Shown here one piece after another: positions 1 through 14,217 of a stretch of 64,000 bases of DNA (position 1 is the stretch's first letter; the number at the start of each line of letters is the position of its first letter). Location of the stretch: the NCBI GenBank assembly GCA_020736575.1, contig JAGPYM010000054.1, positions 62,001 through 126,000 on the forward strand. The letters are read 5' to 3'. The DNA is from Thelonectria olida (taxonomy: Eukaryota > Ascomycota > Sordariomycetes > Hypocreales > Nectriaceae). The notes under the pieces were generated by a model. The model saw nothing but the letters and a program-made list of their open reading frames with translations. It ran no database searches and was not told the origin of the DNA. The position numbers and the translations under genes were made by a program.

Positions 1-223
1 GACAGCTTTGGAGCATCAGGGCACAATATGGCCAACCTCTTCACTGCCAGGTCTCGGTCCATATTCCGGCGTGTGCAACCCAGTCCAGCATCGCCCCCCG
101 GACGCAGTCCAGACCGAACCCTCTGGGGGATACATCTGCTACCCGTGTTACGCAAAAGGTACGGATCCTGTGAGGGTCGTTGGCTTACGCTCCTCGCCCT
201 GCTCATCGACACTGACTTCCATT
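1..223 (+). pseudogene. 5' piece of a fungal transcription-factor gene cut by the Copia insertion
   Basis: This GC-balanced stretch ends exactly at the retrotransposon LTR, and its last five bases (CCATT, 219-223) recur immediately after the element at 14384-14388. It was therefore contiguous with 14384 onward, whose downstream part encodes the fungal-specific regulatory domain of Zn2Cys6-type factors. Two frames are open here (from about 8 and about 28) and neither shows a zinc cluster, so the DNA-binding region must lie left of the window. The correct frame is not certain. Assignment rests on the target-site duplication, not on homology of this piece. Confidence 0.55.
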
Positions 224-375
224 TGTTAGAATATGAGCGTGATATAGGATAAAGAGAGTTGATATTCTTGTTAAACTAAGAAAGGAGGGGATCTAGTCTT
301 AGTTATATAGGATAAAGTCTATATATTAGCTGACTTGGAGCTTGGAATATGGTCCTTTAAGGCCCACTTCTAATA
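224..375 (-). repeat. Copia LTR, left copy (3' LTR of the element)
   Basis: It begins TGTTAGAATATGAG and ends TTCTAATA. It matches 14232-14383 along its whole 152 bp, with differences that are almost all C/T or G/A transitions. The CCATT target duplication lies immediately outside. Confidence 0.9.
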
Positions 376-994
376 CTCCCACTCGAGCCCAAATTGGCTG
401 TTTCTATAGTCCGAGAGTGTGGCCTAGTAAAAACCCAGAAAAATACCTTTATAGGTGAAAATGATTAGGAAAAGGTGCTTAATATATATTCTAATTACAG
501 ACTAGGGTTTAGGTTTTTCTACTCCTACTTACTTAAGAAATAATAGAGCTAGGTGAAGCCTAATATAGATAAGCTATTATATATAATTCCTATGCAGCCT
601 TATATTTAGCCTTATTTTTTAAATGTCTTATAGGATATATTACTAACTAATTTAAGCTTTTTATAGAAGTTAATAAATTAAAGGGCTTTAAGGGCTTTAG
701 TTAGTCTGTTAGCCATTTAGCAGTTAGTTAGTATTTAAGTTATTTTAATTTTATTAAATGTAACCTTCTCTTATATAAAGTAGTATTAAATATTAATATG
801 CTTTATTTTAGTATGAAATTAAGGGTTTTTTACTATTATAATTGCATTTTAATTCTTACTATAAATTATTATTATTATAATATAGTTTTAATTAAGAAGT
901 TTACTTAAAAGAGACCTTAGCTAGATGGCTTTCTTTATTATATATATCTATTTTATATATTTAGTTTTATATATAAATAAGGTAATAGTTATAA
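376..994 (-). mobile_element. Copia 3' terminal part, left of the nested element
   Basis: This is the segment between the left Copia LTR and the nested Gypsy LTR. Read on the minus strand it should hold the end of the RT/RNase H region; it is too mutated to read with confidence. The part nearest the LTR keeps more C and G than the rest, and on the minus strand ends in a purine tract (GAGTGGGAG) directly before the LTR. Confidence 0.6.
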
Positions 995-1379
995 TAATTT
1001 GGTTAATTCCTAACGGATAAGACTAGAGGGTTCTAGGTTTATATTAATAGAAAGATTAGGGTATTAAGGTCTAAGTAATATAGTGGGTTATTATATCTAG
1101 TAATATACTTAAGGTAGATAAGTATAATTAAATTATATTAAAAGCTAAAATAGCTATATCTATCTAATATACTAAATAAATATATTTATATATTAAGTGT
1201 TCTTTTAGGGACTAATAAAGTTAAAGGATTAGTTTAGGGTAGAATTATTAGAACTATTAGTTAGTCCTTATTAGTCTTTTAATAATATTTTATATAAGAT
1301 TATAAAAAAGTGGGGCTATCTGTAGTTCTGCCGTCCTAGACCGCTTTAGTAGGAGTTAGGTTATATATAAGCTATAATA
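995..1379 (-). repeat. Gypsy LTR, left copy (3' LTR of the element)
   Basis: It pairs with 8761-9145 at equal length. This copy keeps more C and G (for example CCTAACGGATAAGACTAGAG), so it is less mutated than the right copy. Differences are mostly transitions. A third, partial copy lies near 50178-50400. Confidence 0.85.
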
Positions 1380-4300
1380 TAATATCTCCCTTCTATTAGT
1401 CTTATCCTTAAGGCTATATAAGTAGACTATAGTTAATTTTCTTATTAGTAAGTTAAATTTGTTTTTTAAAATATTCTATTATACTAATATTATATCTAAT
1501 TGCATTTTAAAATAAAAATCTTCTTATAAATTGAAAGAGTATAAGGCTTTTATTTTATATATTAATACTTTTAGTTTTAAGACTATATTTTGTTATTATT
1601 ATTATTATTTAAAAATCTCTTATAATACTATTAGGGATTATTTATACTAGTGTTTTAACTATATAGAGGCTAAGGTGGTTTATAATAGTGCAGGAGTGGT
1701 TTTATTTTATAAGTTTTTAAGTTCTTTTTTTAATAGCTAGTTCTCAGCTAACTGCTTAATATTTAAAAATATATACAAGTGGAAATACTTAAAAAGTGAG
1801 GAGCTAGAGGCTAAGGAGGTGCTAAAAGTAATAATAGCTTATTTTATTTAGATTTGAAAATAAAAGTATTTATTAAAGAAGAAGGGGGAGGACCTGGTTT
1901 TTTATAGTTTATAGGGTTTAAAAGAGTTGGGTGTTTTAGTATATAAGGAGCCTATAGCAGTATTAAAGGCTATGTCCCTAGGGGCTTTTAATTTTATTAA
2001 TTGGAATACTATAGGTTTTAAAGAGTTTTCTTTTCCTTTTACTATTATTAGTAGAAGTCCTTTAATAGGTGCTATATATAAGTGAGGTATTTAAATAGTT
2101 TTTATATATTTTCTAATTTAATATACTCTTTTTATTTAATAAGGTATTTTATTTATTTTATTTTATTAGGTTATTCCTTTCTTATACTAATAATTTATTT
2201 TACTTTATATTTTTAGGGTTTTTAATTTCTATTTTTAATTTATCTTCTATTTTAATTATAACTATTCCTTTTATTAATTTAAGTAAGAAAATATAAAAAT
2301 TAGGTAGTATTTTAATTTTAAGTCTAGTTTATAGTTATTTTTTAAGATTTTTTTTAAAATTTTATAAGGTCTAATATATTTATAGTTAAGTTTCTTATTT
2401 GGTTGTTTTATATTAATGTTTTTTATAGTAAGGAGTACTATATCTCCCTTTAAAAAGGTTAGTCCTTTTAACCTTTTCTAGTTATAGTATTTTTTATATA
2501 TTTTCTAAATAAAAGAAAGTTTTATATGTATTTTTTTATATAAATTCTTGCGTTAGTCTAATGTAAGAATAGCTGCTAGTATAAGTAGTCTATTTTTTAA
2601 ATCTTTATAAGTACTAGGGGTAAATTTAAAGTTTGTATAGTTTAGTATAATTTTAATACTTTTATTAGTTATTATATTATAAGCTAATTGTGCTATTAGT
2701 AGCTTTTTAATTTAGTTATTTTAAATGTGGTTAATATAATAATAAAGGTAGGTTTTTAAGATTTAGTTTATTTATTTAGTCTATTTATTAACTTAAGGTT
2801 TTTAAGCTATAGTTAACTTATAATTTAGTCCAATTCTTATTATAAGGTATTATTAAAAGTTTAAAAAAAGGGTAGTTTTTATTTAAGATAATTATATTAG
2901 GTAGTTTATATATACTAATAATATTTTATAAGAAAATATAGGAAAATTCTTTTATATTTATTACTTTTTAATATAAAATAAAATAGGAAAATTTAATAAG
3001 TCTATTAATAATAATTAGAATGCTATTATAAGCTATACTTATAGTAGGGTCTAATAATAGGAGTAGTTTTATGATAAAATCTATAATAATTAAATCTTAT
3101 AGTCGTTTTGCAACTAGTATGGGCTGCAGTTTTCTATAAGGTTTATATTATTATACTTTTATTTTATTATAAATAAGGTATTATTTAATAATTTTTTTAA
3201 CTATTTTTTTAATTTTAAGAAATAAGAATATTATTTTAACTTATTTAAGGGTTTTATTAATTTTTAATATTTATAAAGTGAGTGTTTATAGATTTCCTAT
3301 ATAAGGTCCTCTTATAAGTATTCTAGTATTTATTACTCATTTGTTTTTTTATTACTTAATAATTATTTATTATATTTTAAAATTTATTTAAATAGTAGAT
3401 TTCCCTATTTTACTATATATATTACTATAAGGGTATTACTAATAGGGGTTCTTCCTACTATCCTTAAGGTAAGGCCTTTATTTTTTAAGTATTAATTATA
3501 ATAGAAGTAGTTGTTTAGTCCTGCTCCTTCCTACTAGAAGTTCTTATTAAAGAAGTTTTAAAATTGTAAGTTGTTTTATTTTTATAGTATTTAATAGTTT
3601 AGTAATAGTATTTAATAAATTTATTTTTTAGTTTCTAAAGTAAGTAGATTATTTTTAGTAGGTAATTATTCCTAATATTAAATTAATCTAATCTACTTAT
3701 TTAATAATAAGTTATTTAAGCTTATTTTAGTAATTAATTATTAGATATATTCCTTCTATTATTCTATTAAACATTTAGAAATATATTAAGTGTAGTAGTT
3801 ATAATATACTTCTATTTAAAGTATTCTTTAGGTATAAAAGTTAGTAATTATTCTTTTACCTTAACTTTACTATATTAAAGTTAGGTTATTAGCTAATAGT
3901 ATTAGCTTTACTATTTTCTAATCCTTTCTTATATTTAATAATATAATTAAATTTTAATAAGTATTTAACATATTTAAATTATTATCTATTAAGTTATTAT
4001 ATAGTAGTAAAATAAGAGATATTTTTATAATTTATATAGATTATAATCTAATAGTAGCTTTTAAGGAGGTACTATTTAAACTCTTTAAAAGTATTAATAA
4101 TAATAAGAAACTCTTTATTATATATAGGGTAGTTAAGCTCTATTTTATATAACTTATAAGAGTAAAATATAATTAAGTGTAACTTTCTATTATTATTATA
4201 TTATTTAATCTAGGCTCCTAGAATAAAGTTTAAAAAGTCTATTTCTAATTTAATAGGTTATATAGGGTTAAATATTTTAAATACTAGTTTATTAAAAATA

Positions 4301-4650
4301 AGGTTTTTAATTTTATTAAAAGCTTCCTAAATATTAGGTTTTTAAATAAATAGTTAATCCTTTTTTATTAACTTAATAAGTAGTATAGCTAGTTTTTTAA
4401 AATCTTTAAGAAACTTATAATAATAGTTTGCAAATCTTAAAAAGGCTTATACTTTTTAATTAACTTTAGTTTCTTTTAGTTTTTAGCTATTAAAAGTTTT
4501 TTTAGGTCTATTTATATTTTATTATAAGAGATAATATATTTTAGAAATTTTACTTCTAATATATAAAAATGACTTTTCTCTAGTTTAACTAGTAGTTTAG
4601 CGTTTTTAAGAGCTTATAGTATTTATAAATGTGTTTTATATGTTCTTTTT

Positions 4651-4711
4651 CCGTTTTAAAAAAGATAAGGATATTATTATAATAGTATACTATAAATATG
4701 TTTAGGTATTC
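4651..4711 (-). other. Degraded Gypsy reverse-transcriptase catalytic block
   Basis: The minus-strand translation is EYLNIFIVYYYNNILIFFKT followed by residues resembling the usual continuation (EKEHIKH). Ty3/Gypsy RTs normally have Y-L-D-D-I-L-I-F/Y here. The two aspartates that bind the catalytic metals are asparagines, each a single G-to-A change. The enzyme would be dead. Confidence 0.85.
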
Positions 4712-7700
4712 TTATAATATATTATTAATTATTTATTAGAATATTACTAGTATATTAGTAAGACTAAAAGGTATAATAAGATATTTATAGAGTTTAAACT
4801 TTATTTTAAAGGCAGTTTTTTATTTATATCCTTCCTTAATATAAATAAGGTTATAAGCTCCCTTTAGATTTAATATAGTAAAGTGCTTTATTTTATAAAA
4901 TTAGTCTTTTAATTTATTAATTAAAAGTAAGGGCGTTTTATTTTTAATAGTAATATTATTAAGCTTTTAGTAATTTATAATAAGTTAAAGCTTTCTGTTC
5001 TTTTTAGGAATAAATATAACTAGATAGCTTACTTCTAATTTAAAAATCTTAATATATTCTTTTTTTAATATTTCTTTAAAGTAGTTTTTAAGCTTATATT
5101 ACTATGCTTTATTAAAGTTGTAAATGGGGTAAAATATAGTTAATATTTCATTTTTAAGCTAAATCTTATAATCCTATTAAGAATGCTCTAATAGACCTAT
5201 TTCTAGTTTTTTAGCAAATAGTTTCTTATAAACTTAATACTATACTAATATATTCTTAAGTTTATTATTAGATAGTGCCTCCTTTTATTATTTAAAGTTT
5301 TTATTTATTTATATAAATGTCTTTTTAAAGAATGTAATTATTTATTATATTTATTACACTTGCCTTTTTTATATTTATATTATATTCCTTTTACAAGTTG
5401 TGTTTTTTTTATAAGTTAGGGAGTATTTTTATTATTACTTTATTATACTTTTTTATTCTTTTTAATAAAAGTTTAAGATTTTATATTATTTAAATTATAA
5501 TTTGTATTATTAATTATATTATTTTAAAAAGTTTGCATCTAGCTAGTATACTAACTAATAAGGGGGTTATATTAGTAAAGCTATAAGTAATTTAAAAGTA
5601 AGTTATATTTTTAGAGAAGTATAATATTAAAATTAACTTTTTAATTCTTTTCTTTAATAAACACTTTAAAGTAATTAATCTTATAAGTAATTTATTTATT
5701 TTTATATTTAAATAGTTTTCCTTTTATATTAAATATTTTATAAAGTGTATTTTTATCTTTTTATAATAGCTTAAAATAATTAACTACTTATGGATTAATT
5801 CTATTTATTTTTATTTTACTATTTACTAATATAGTAAACTATTATCCTTTAATTTATACTTATAATATTATTTATTATTATAGTAATATATTATTAGGTC
5901 TTTATATTATATATAAAGCTCTTTTTAAAAGTTTTATAAATCCTTCCTACTTTAGCTAGTCCTATAGCTCTATTATAAGTAGCATTTATTATTTTTTAAC
6001 TATTTATATATATTTTTAACTTATTATTTTATAATCTTATTTTATAGGGTATATATATTATAAGGTTATATGGGTTATTTCTAATGCATTTAGTACTAAT
6101 TTGCTATTTTAGCTTGTTTATATATAAGGCATTTTTAGTATTAATATTTAAGTATATTATACGTTTTATTTATATATTTCTTAAGTAGAAGGTGTATATA
6201 GTTTATAAGAATAGTAATATTTAAGTGTAGTAGCTAGCTTGCATTTCTCTAGTTTATAAGGTTAGTAGCTTAATACTATTATTTTATAAGGTGTGGCCCT
6301 ATTTATATTAGGTAGTAGTTATTTTAAGCTTTATATAGCAAATATTGTATATATATATAATTATAGTATAATACTTATAAAATTATATAATAGTTAGGGT
6401 GTATTATATTTAAAATAAGTATATTATTTTTATAAGATTAATTAAGTTTATAATTTCTTACTTAAATTATTTGTTAGTTTATATTATAAATATAAAAGTC
6501 TTTTATAATAATCTTTTATTTTTTAATAATTAGCTTATAAATTAAATAAACCTATTAGGGTTCTCTTTTAATATTTTTTTTTAACATAGTATTATTATTC
6601 TTAGGGATTGTTACTTCTTTTAGTATTTTATAAATTTGTATTTATTATATTAGAATGCTATTAGTAAGTAAGTTAGGGAATATATATTATATAATAATAG
6701 ATAGTTTAAGTTTTTAAGCTTATTTTAAGTCTAATAGAGTAAGAAATAGTTTAGGAATATTATTTCCTATTTAAAGGGTAAGTTCTTATTTAATTAGATT
6801 AATTAAATCTTAGTTTGTGGGGCTTAAGTTAAGAGCTTTTATAGCTACTTATTTTATATAATTGTTTTATTAAGGTTTTATTAAATAGCTATATGCTCTA
6901 GTAAGTTATTATAATATTTTATTATAAGTAATATTACTTTCTTTTAGGCTTGCTATTTTATTTTTATAAACTATTACAAGAAATTTTATATTATTTTAGT
7001 TAATAAGGTTTGTTTTTTATAGTTTGGGGACTAGTTTTTATATAGTATATTTAGTAATACTTTATTTACATAGGCTAAATTAAGCGTCTAGTTAGTTTAT
7101 TATATTAGTATTATTATATTTAGCTTCCTTTTACTTTTTATATAAGATTTATAATATTAAGAGTATAGTGCTACTAGGGATTCCTATATTATTATAACTA
7201 TTTTATACTATTATAAGGGTTTTCTTTAAAATATTCTAATTGGGTTTATTATCCTTAGGTATATTAATTAGTATTTTTACCTATTTTTTATTTTATAAAT
7301 CTAGTAATCTCCTAGGTAGGTTTTATTATATATAGTAAGTTGTATTTTTTATTCTTTTTTTTACTAAGGCTTGCGGGGGTAGTATTTATTATTCTTACTA
7401 TTTTTATAAATATAGTAGTTATTATTATAATATGCTATTTAGTATATTAGGGTATACTCCTAGGGTTTAAAGTACTTATTAATTTTACTATTTATATAAA
7501 TATAGCAGTCCTTATTTATATATATTACTTAATATTATAGGGCAAACTTATATTATTTATTATAATTTATTAAGTTAGTTATAATTATAATAGTTACTAT
7601 TAGTATTCTAGTAGCTATTCTAATTACTATTTAGGGTTCGTTCTATTAGTTAGTATTATTTAAGTGTTTTTTACCTTTTAAAATAGGTTTGAACTTTTAG

Positions 7701-8760
7701 TTAGTTTTATTAGGGTTTTAACACTTGCTTTTAAAATGTCCCTTCTTTTTATAGTTCTAATAAGTAACTTGCAAATAGTTTTATTAAGTAGCTTTCAGCT
7801 TTATAAGTTTTAAATTTATATTATAAGAGGTATTATTTTAATAAGCTCTTTCTTTTTTCTTATTATTATTTATTTAATATTAGTTAGGGTAATAAGGGTT
7901 ATAAGAAGTATTTTATTTTATATATTATTCTCAGGCCTTCTCTTTTTTATATTTATACTATCTTTTATTAATTTTAATAGCTATAGTAATAAACTTTATA
8001 AGGGTCTTGGGGCGTTTTATCTTATAAATCTCGTCCTTAACTTCTTTTTTAAGTTTTTAATAGTAGATTTCTATAAGTATATTATTATTCTATTTAAGTT
8101 TAGCTGCAATTTATTAAAATATAATAGAATAACTAGTAGTAAACTTAAGCTATTTAATTTAGTAAATATTAGTAGCTGCTTGGTATTTTTTATTAATTAT
8201 TTTAAATATATTTTTAAGTGCAATTTTAAAGTTGTCCTATTTTAAAAAGATATTAATTATATTTTAATCTTAATTAATATTATTATTATATTTAAAGTAG
8301 TCTCTTATTATAAGTTTAAACTAGGTAGCTGCAGTTCCTTTTATATAATTATAAGTATATATAACTCTTCTTTTAGCTAAGGCAAGTTTATATGGGAACT
8401 AGTAAAAATAAGTATTAAAATATATAAGAAAAGGTATAATATTTTTAAAACTTCTATTAAAAGGTTCTAGTTAAGGTAGCTTAACTATTTTACTAGAATT
8501 ATATCCTCTATCCTATCAAACAGCTAGGGCTTATTATTTTTAATTTTATATTTAAATATAAAATTAATTAATTAAGTTCTAAAGTTACTAGACTTTAATA
8601 GTAACCTTTATATTATAAGGTAAAGTATTATAAGCTAGGGGTATATTATTTAATATAAGGTTAGAAGTATTAGTAGGTTGACTTTTAAATATAATTATAA
8701 TAGTATAATATTACTTAAAGTAATATAATAACCTTTTAAATAAGAGCTTTTAATATATAA

Positions 8761-9145
8761 TAATTTAGTTAATTTCTAATAAATAAAACTAAAGGGTTTT
8801 AAGTTTATATTAGTAGAAAGATTAGAGTATTAAAGTTTAAGTAATATAGTAGGTTATTATATTTAGTAATATACTTAAAGTAAATAAGTGTAATTAAGTT
8901 ATATTAAAAGCTAAAGTAGCTATATTTATTTAATATATTAAATAAATATATTTATATATTAAGTATTTTTTTAAAAACTAATAAAGTTAAGGGATTAGTT
9001 TAGGGTAAAATTATTAGAACTATTAGTTAATTCTTATTAGTCTTTTAATAATATTTTATATAAGATTATAAAAAAGTGGGGCTGTTTGTAGTTTTGCTAT
9101 CCTAAACCGCTTTAGTAGGAGTTGGGTTATATATGGGCTATAATA
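8761..9145 (-). repeat. Gypsy LTR, right copy (5' LTR of the element)
   Basis: Direct repeat of 995-1379. It ends (plus strand) ...GGGCTATAATA at 9145, the complement of a TG/TA-type LTR start. It is more A/T-shifted than its partner. Confidence 0.85.
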
Positions 9146-9730
9146 ATAATTAGTTATCTCTTTAAGCTCTAGCTAATTATACTACTTCTAATATTAAAAA
9201 AATAACTTATTATTAATTGTTAAATTTCTTAGTTTTTAGACTAGTTTGAATTAGTATATCCTACTAGTAGGTAGAGATCTTTATTAAAATAGAGCTCTAG
9301 TTAAATAGTACTTTTAAAGTATTATATAATTCTTTTAATTATAGTTTTATATTTCTTAGTTAGATTTCCTAAGTGCTAACTGTAAAAAGAGATACTAAAA
9401 GTAATATTTAGTTTAGTACTAAATATAGTATATATAAGCAACCTAATTGCTTAAGTATATTAGAGTTTATTATTAGGGGATACTATATATTTATTATTTA
9501 TAAGATTAAATCTTTCCCTTATAACTAGGGTAGTAATTAGTATATAATTATCTATTTTAAATTTATAAAAAACCTTTTTAATATAACCTATTTAAAATAG
9601 GAAGATTTATTTATTATATTTATTTTAATATATAACTATTTTAAGGTAGTATTTATATAGTCCTAAGTTAGTTATTTTAAACTAATTAAATAAGGCCTTT
9701 TTAATTTTTTTAATTTATTTTTTATTTACT

Positions 9731-9777
9731 CTTATAATTAAAAGGTTATTAATATAAACTGTAATAAAAATCAAGCT
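9731..9777 (-). other. Degraded Copia reverse-transcriptase catalytic block
   Basis: The minus-strand translation is SLIFITVYINNLLIIRVNK. Copia RTs carry V-Y-V-D-D-L-L-I here. The sequence YINN fits YVDD with G-to-A changes, as RIP would produce. This motif separates Copia from the nested Gypsy element. Confidence 0.82.
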
Positions 9778-12357
9778 ATAAATAAAAATACTAATATTAG
9801 AGTAAAAGGGTTTAAAGCTAAATGTTTTTAGGAAGTTAGAAAGCATTTTATACTAGATTCTAAATAATTATTTTAACTTATAAAATGCTCTTTTAAGTTT
9901 ATAAAGTTTGCTTAAGCTATTATTAAAGCCTTTTAGTTAACTAATATAGATTTCTTTATTAATTGTACTATATAAAAAAGCTATTTTTATATCCATTTGC
10001 TTAACTTTTAAATTAAAAGTAGTAGCAATTGTAAAAATAGCTTTATAATTTATAAGTTTAATTATAAATGTAAAAGTCTTATAATAGTTAATTCCTTCCT
10101 ATTATTTAAAGCCTTATATAATAAAGTAAGCTTTATAATATAAAATTTTACTATTTACTTCTTACTTAAGTTTAAATACTTACTTTCCTTTAAATAGTAT
10201 ATAATCTTTTAATAGAAAGACTAGGTGCTAAATGCTATTTTTTTTAAAGGAAAAGAGCTCTTTTTATATTACCTTATACTATTAGTTCTATTTTAATAAT
10301 TTTCTAGCTTTTTAATATAATTTTAATTTAACTAGCTTATATTAGTTTATAATTAGAAGTAGGTTTAATAATAGAAGTATAAAATATATAAGTTATTTAT
10401 TTTATTTATTATTACGTTTTAAAATTAAAATATATTTAGAATTTCCTTAAGTTAAATAAACTAGAAAGTAAAATTTTAAATATTATTTAAGGATTTTATA
10501 AAATACTTTATATTAATTAATTTTTATATTTTCTAATTAAGGGATTCTATTATTTATTTAGATTATAATTATATTACTAGTATTTAATTTAGAATTATTT
10601 TTAAATAATAGAAGTATTAAAATATCTATTAGTATATTTAATAAGTTATTATTTTTATTTATAATATTAATAGTATATTTAGTTAGACTTATAGTTTATT
10701 TTTAATACCTTAGTTCTAATAGAATTAGGTAAAAGTTTAGGGTTAAAGGTAGGATTAGTTAAAGTATTAAATTAATGTAAACTTATTTATTTATTATTTT
10801 TTAAAGTCCGACTTTTTATTTATATATTAATATCTTATTAAAAATAATATTTTATAAGGTAAAAACCTTATTTATATTTATATTAAAAAAGATATAAATT
10901 AAGTTTCCTTAAAAGCTAAAGAGTTTATATAAAATTGTTTTATTTTATATTTTCTTTTATTTTTTTACTTTTAGTTTTAATATATACCTTATACTTCTAA
11001 GAACTTATAAATAGTTAAGATTTAGTTTCTTTTTATATTAAGCTTTATATAAAGTCTTTTTTAATACCCGATTTGGATAGAGATTTTATATTTATATAAT
11101 ACTTTTAAAAATATATAGCTATTACTTTCTTTCTAGGCTAGTATAAATAAATATAAGTATTAGTTAATTAAGGATAATTTAATTAAATATTTTAGTAAGA
11201 CTATTTAACTTATATTAGTTTATTATAATATAGATTAATTTGGTTTCTTAATTTGCATACTAGTTAATAAGAGACTAAGGGATATTTTCTCTAGTTTAAT
11301 TAAGTTAAAAGAAGTAGTAGTATATTATTAATTGCTTAAGTTATTTAAAGAGTTTATAAGTAGTACTTTTAAATTCTAATTATTCCTTAAGTAGGAAGGC
11401 CTAGGCCATTTATATAAAGTTATAAATAAAAATAGCCTAGTATTACTATTTTCTATTTCCTATATTAGGGTATAAACTAGTAATATTAATATAAAAGCTT
11501 TTAAATAGCTGAGTTCCTTTTTTAATTAATCTTTTATATAAGTACTCTTTTAATCTTCCTTTAGTATATATTATATAAAGATAACCTTATTTAATCGGTC
11601 GGATTCTATTAGATATTATTATTAATTTCTTAATACCTTACTTGCTTAGGTAAGCTAGTCTCTTATACTAGATTTAAAGGTCTTTATTTAGGATTATAAA
11701 TAATATAAGGGCTATATTAATTTTCTTATTATATTTATTAATTATATAGATTCTAAAGTAATAGGTAGCTGTAAGTATAGTCTTATTATTCTTATTAGTA
11801 ATTATAGCTCTTCCCTTTTTAAATAAGATTATAATACTAGATTTTTTAAGGGCTAAAATTAAAATTAAATTAGCTTGTCCCTTAGGGATAAATAGAGTGT
11901 TTTTAAAAGAGCTTAATTAGCTTCTATTTAAAGTTTTTATTTTAAATTAATATATTTCCTTTCCTTTTATTTTAATTATAATTCTATTAATACCCTTAAT
12001 TAAATTTTTATTAAGTTCTCTTATAGTTATAAAACTATCCTTTTAATAGATAGTATATAATAATACTCTACTATTAAAAATATAAATTTATCTAAGGAGT
12101 AATATATGCTATTTAAATATAGATATTATTATTATAATAAGTTAATCTATTTCTCTTAGAATGCTTATTAATATATAGAGCTAGTCGAGCGGGTTAGTTA
12201 TTATTATTACTATTTTAAACTATTTTCAACTAGTAAAAGCAGCTATATTAATTGTATTTTTATAGTCTTTTAATAGAGTTTTAGTTTGTTTTCACTTAGT
12301 ATAATATTTTAGATTTTTCTCTTTCTATTTCTTTTTCTTTTTTAAGTAAAAGAACTA

Positions 12358-12399
12358 GCAGGCTTCTTTTTAATATTTAATCTTATTATAATAATTGCA
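12358..12399 (-). other. Degraded Copia gag zinc knuckle
   Basis: Minus-strand codons give C-N-Y-Y-N-K-I-K-Y-stop-K-E-A-C, which keeps the C-x2-C-x4-H-x4-C spacing of retroviral-type nucleocapsid knuckles. The second Cys and the His are both Tyr, and one interior codon is a stop. These are the transitions expected from RIP. Confidence 0.75.
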
Positions 12400-14217
12400 A
12401 GTTAGTTAGTTCTTATTATTATTATTACCTATTATTTTAAATTAGGTATGTGAGAGGAGTGCTATATATAATACTTTAGCCTTTTCTTATTATTTTATAT
12501 TTTACTCTTTTTATTTTATAAGTAATAGTACTATTTTAAATATAATTATAGGTTTTTTAATTATTCTATTAGCAGTTTAAAAGGGTAAAAAGTTATAATT
12601 TTAATAGAATATTATAAGGAAAATTTTATATATTAGTCTAAGTCTAATAAGAAATTTATTAATAAATTATAATTATTTAATTTTATATATTTTATTAAGT
12701 TAGAGAAGTTTTAATTAAGCTTCTTATAGTTTTTTAGTAAAGTTTATAATACTAAAATATATTTTAAGGGTAAGATTATTATACTTATAGTTTAAATCTT
12801 AAAAAATAGTACTTCCTTTAAGTTTAAATTAAATTTTAAATATTATAAAAATAGCTTCTACTATTTTATTAAAAATAACTTATTTTTAAGTGTTATATTT
12901 AAATTAATTTCTAATAGTAGCGCAAGCTCGTTTCTATTTAACTTCTTATAATTTAACTTATTTTATTATAATACTTTTACTTTTAATTAGTTTTTCCTTA
13001 TTATAATTAAAGAGATTGCTATATTTATATATCCCTAGGTAGTCTTTTATTTTTTAATTTTAATTAATTTACTAATTTAATAATTTAAGCTTAAGGATAA
13101 ATCCTAAACTATTAAAAAATATAAATAAGTCCTTTAAAACTAATATATTAAAAGATTAAAGCTTTAATAGCTAGTAGGACAAGAGGTGTTATTAGATTGG
13201 CCGGTCTCTCTTTAGTTTCTTATTTTAAAAAAGTAATATTAATAGCTAGTTAATTATCTAATTAGTTTAAAGATATCTCTTTTTTATATAAGGAGGTAAG
13301 AGGGGAAGTAATTTTAAGTCCCTAAATGTTAGTTAATAAGGCAGTTAATAGGGAGTTTAAATTAGATTAATCTAAAGTAGGATTAAATAAGTCTAATAAT
13401 AGTAAAAGAATAAAGATTAAGTCCTAGTCGTTTAGGTTAGGGAGGTTAAAAGGAAGATTTAAAAAGTAAGCTTTAATAGCTAAAGTAAGGTATAGAAAGT
13501 ATTATTTATTAAGGAATTTAAAGAGTATTAGTTTAATTAAAAGATAAGATTATAAATAGTATTTAAAAGTAGTTATTTTAAATACTCTCTTTCTCTATTT
13601 TTATTATTTTTTATTATAATTAAAGTGTTTTAAAATTATTAGTCTACTTCTTTTAAATCTTAATAGAATTAAAAAGGTTAGGAAGTATTAGGGTTCTTAG
13701 CTAGTAATAGAAATTAATAAGAGTTATTATCTTTAAAAGAATCCGGATAGTTAGAGATATATAAGGGAAAAACTAGTGGAGTAGTTAATAAGTTAATAAT
13801 AAAGTGGCAGCTAATTAAGTGGGGTTGCCGGACTAGGGAGATTAGTTTAAAAATAGCTAGTTCCTTTTTTTAGTCCGGTTTAAATATGGTTAATAGGGCA
13901 TTAGTCGAGATTTTATTAATCTTATTTGAGACTATAGTATATACTTAAATAGCCCCTTTTTAATTAGTAAATAGACTTTAATAAGGTAATTTAAAATCTC
14001 TAGATCTAAGGTTAATAATTATAATCTCTAGATTTAAGAAGAGTGTTATTATTTTAATATTCGTTTTTATAGGGACTAATACTTATTAAATTTATTAGTC
14101 TATTATATCTTATTCCTTCTATTCCTTATATTAATATAGTAAAAGCGAGAATATATATCCTTTTAGTTTAAAAGAAAAAGTAAGTAAAAGTAACTTAGCT
14201 TTAGTAGATTTAGTAAA

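Larger units (their letters stand above)
995..9145 (-). mobile_element. RIP-degraded Gypsy (Ty3-type) LTR retrotransposon nested in the Copia element
   Basis: Two 385-bp direct repeats (995-1379 and 8761-9145) enclose about 7.4 kb. The flanks both carry ATAA, compatible with a short target duplication but weak in such AT-rich DNA. On the minus strand near 4651-4711 the sequence reads EYLNIFIVYYYNNILIFFKT, a clear Gypsy reverse-transcriptase block with its YxDD changed to YYNN. No gag, protease or integrase frame is open. It interrupts the Copia element downstream of the Copia RT motif, so it inserted later. Inactive. Confidence 0.88.

Noticed and set aside
991..9150. A 5-bp ATAAT target duplication for the Gypsy element
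   Set aside because: It would require the LTR to start with AATT instead of a TG-type end; in nearly pure A/T DNA the match is not informative, so only a compatible ATAA is mentioned.
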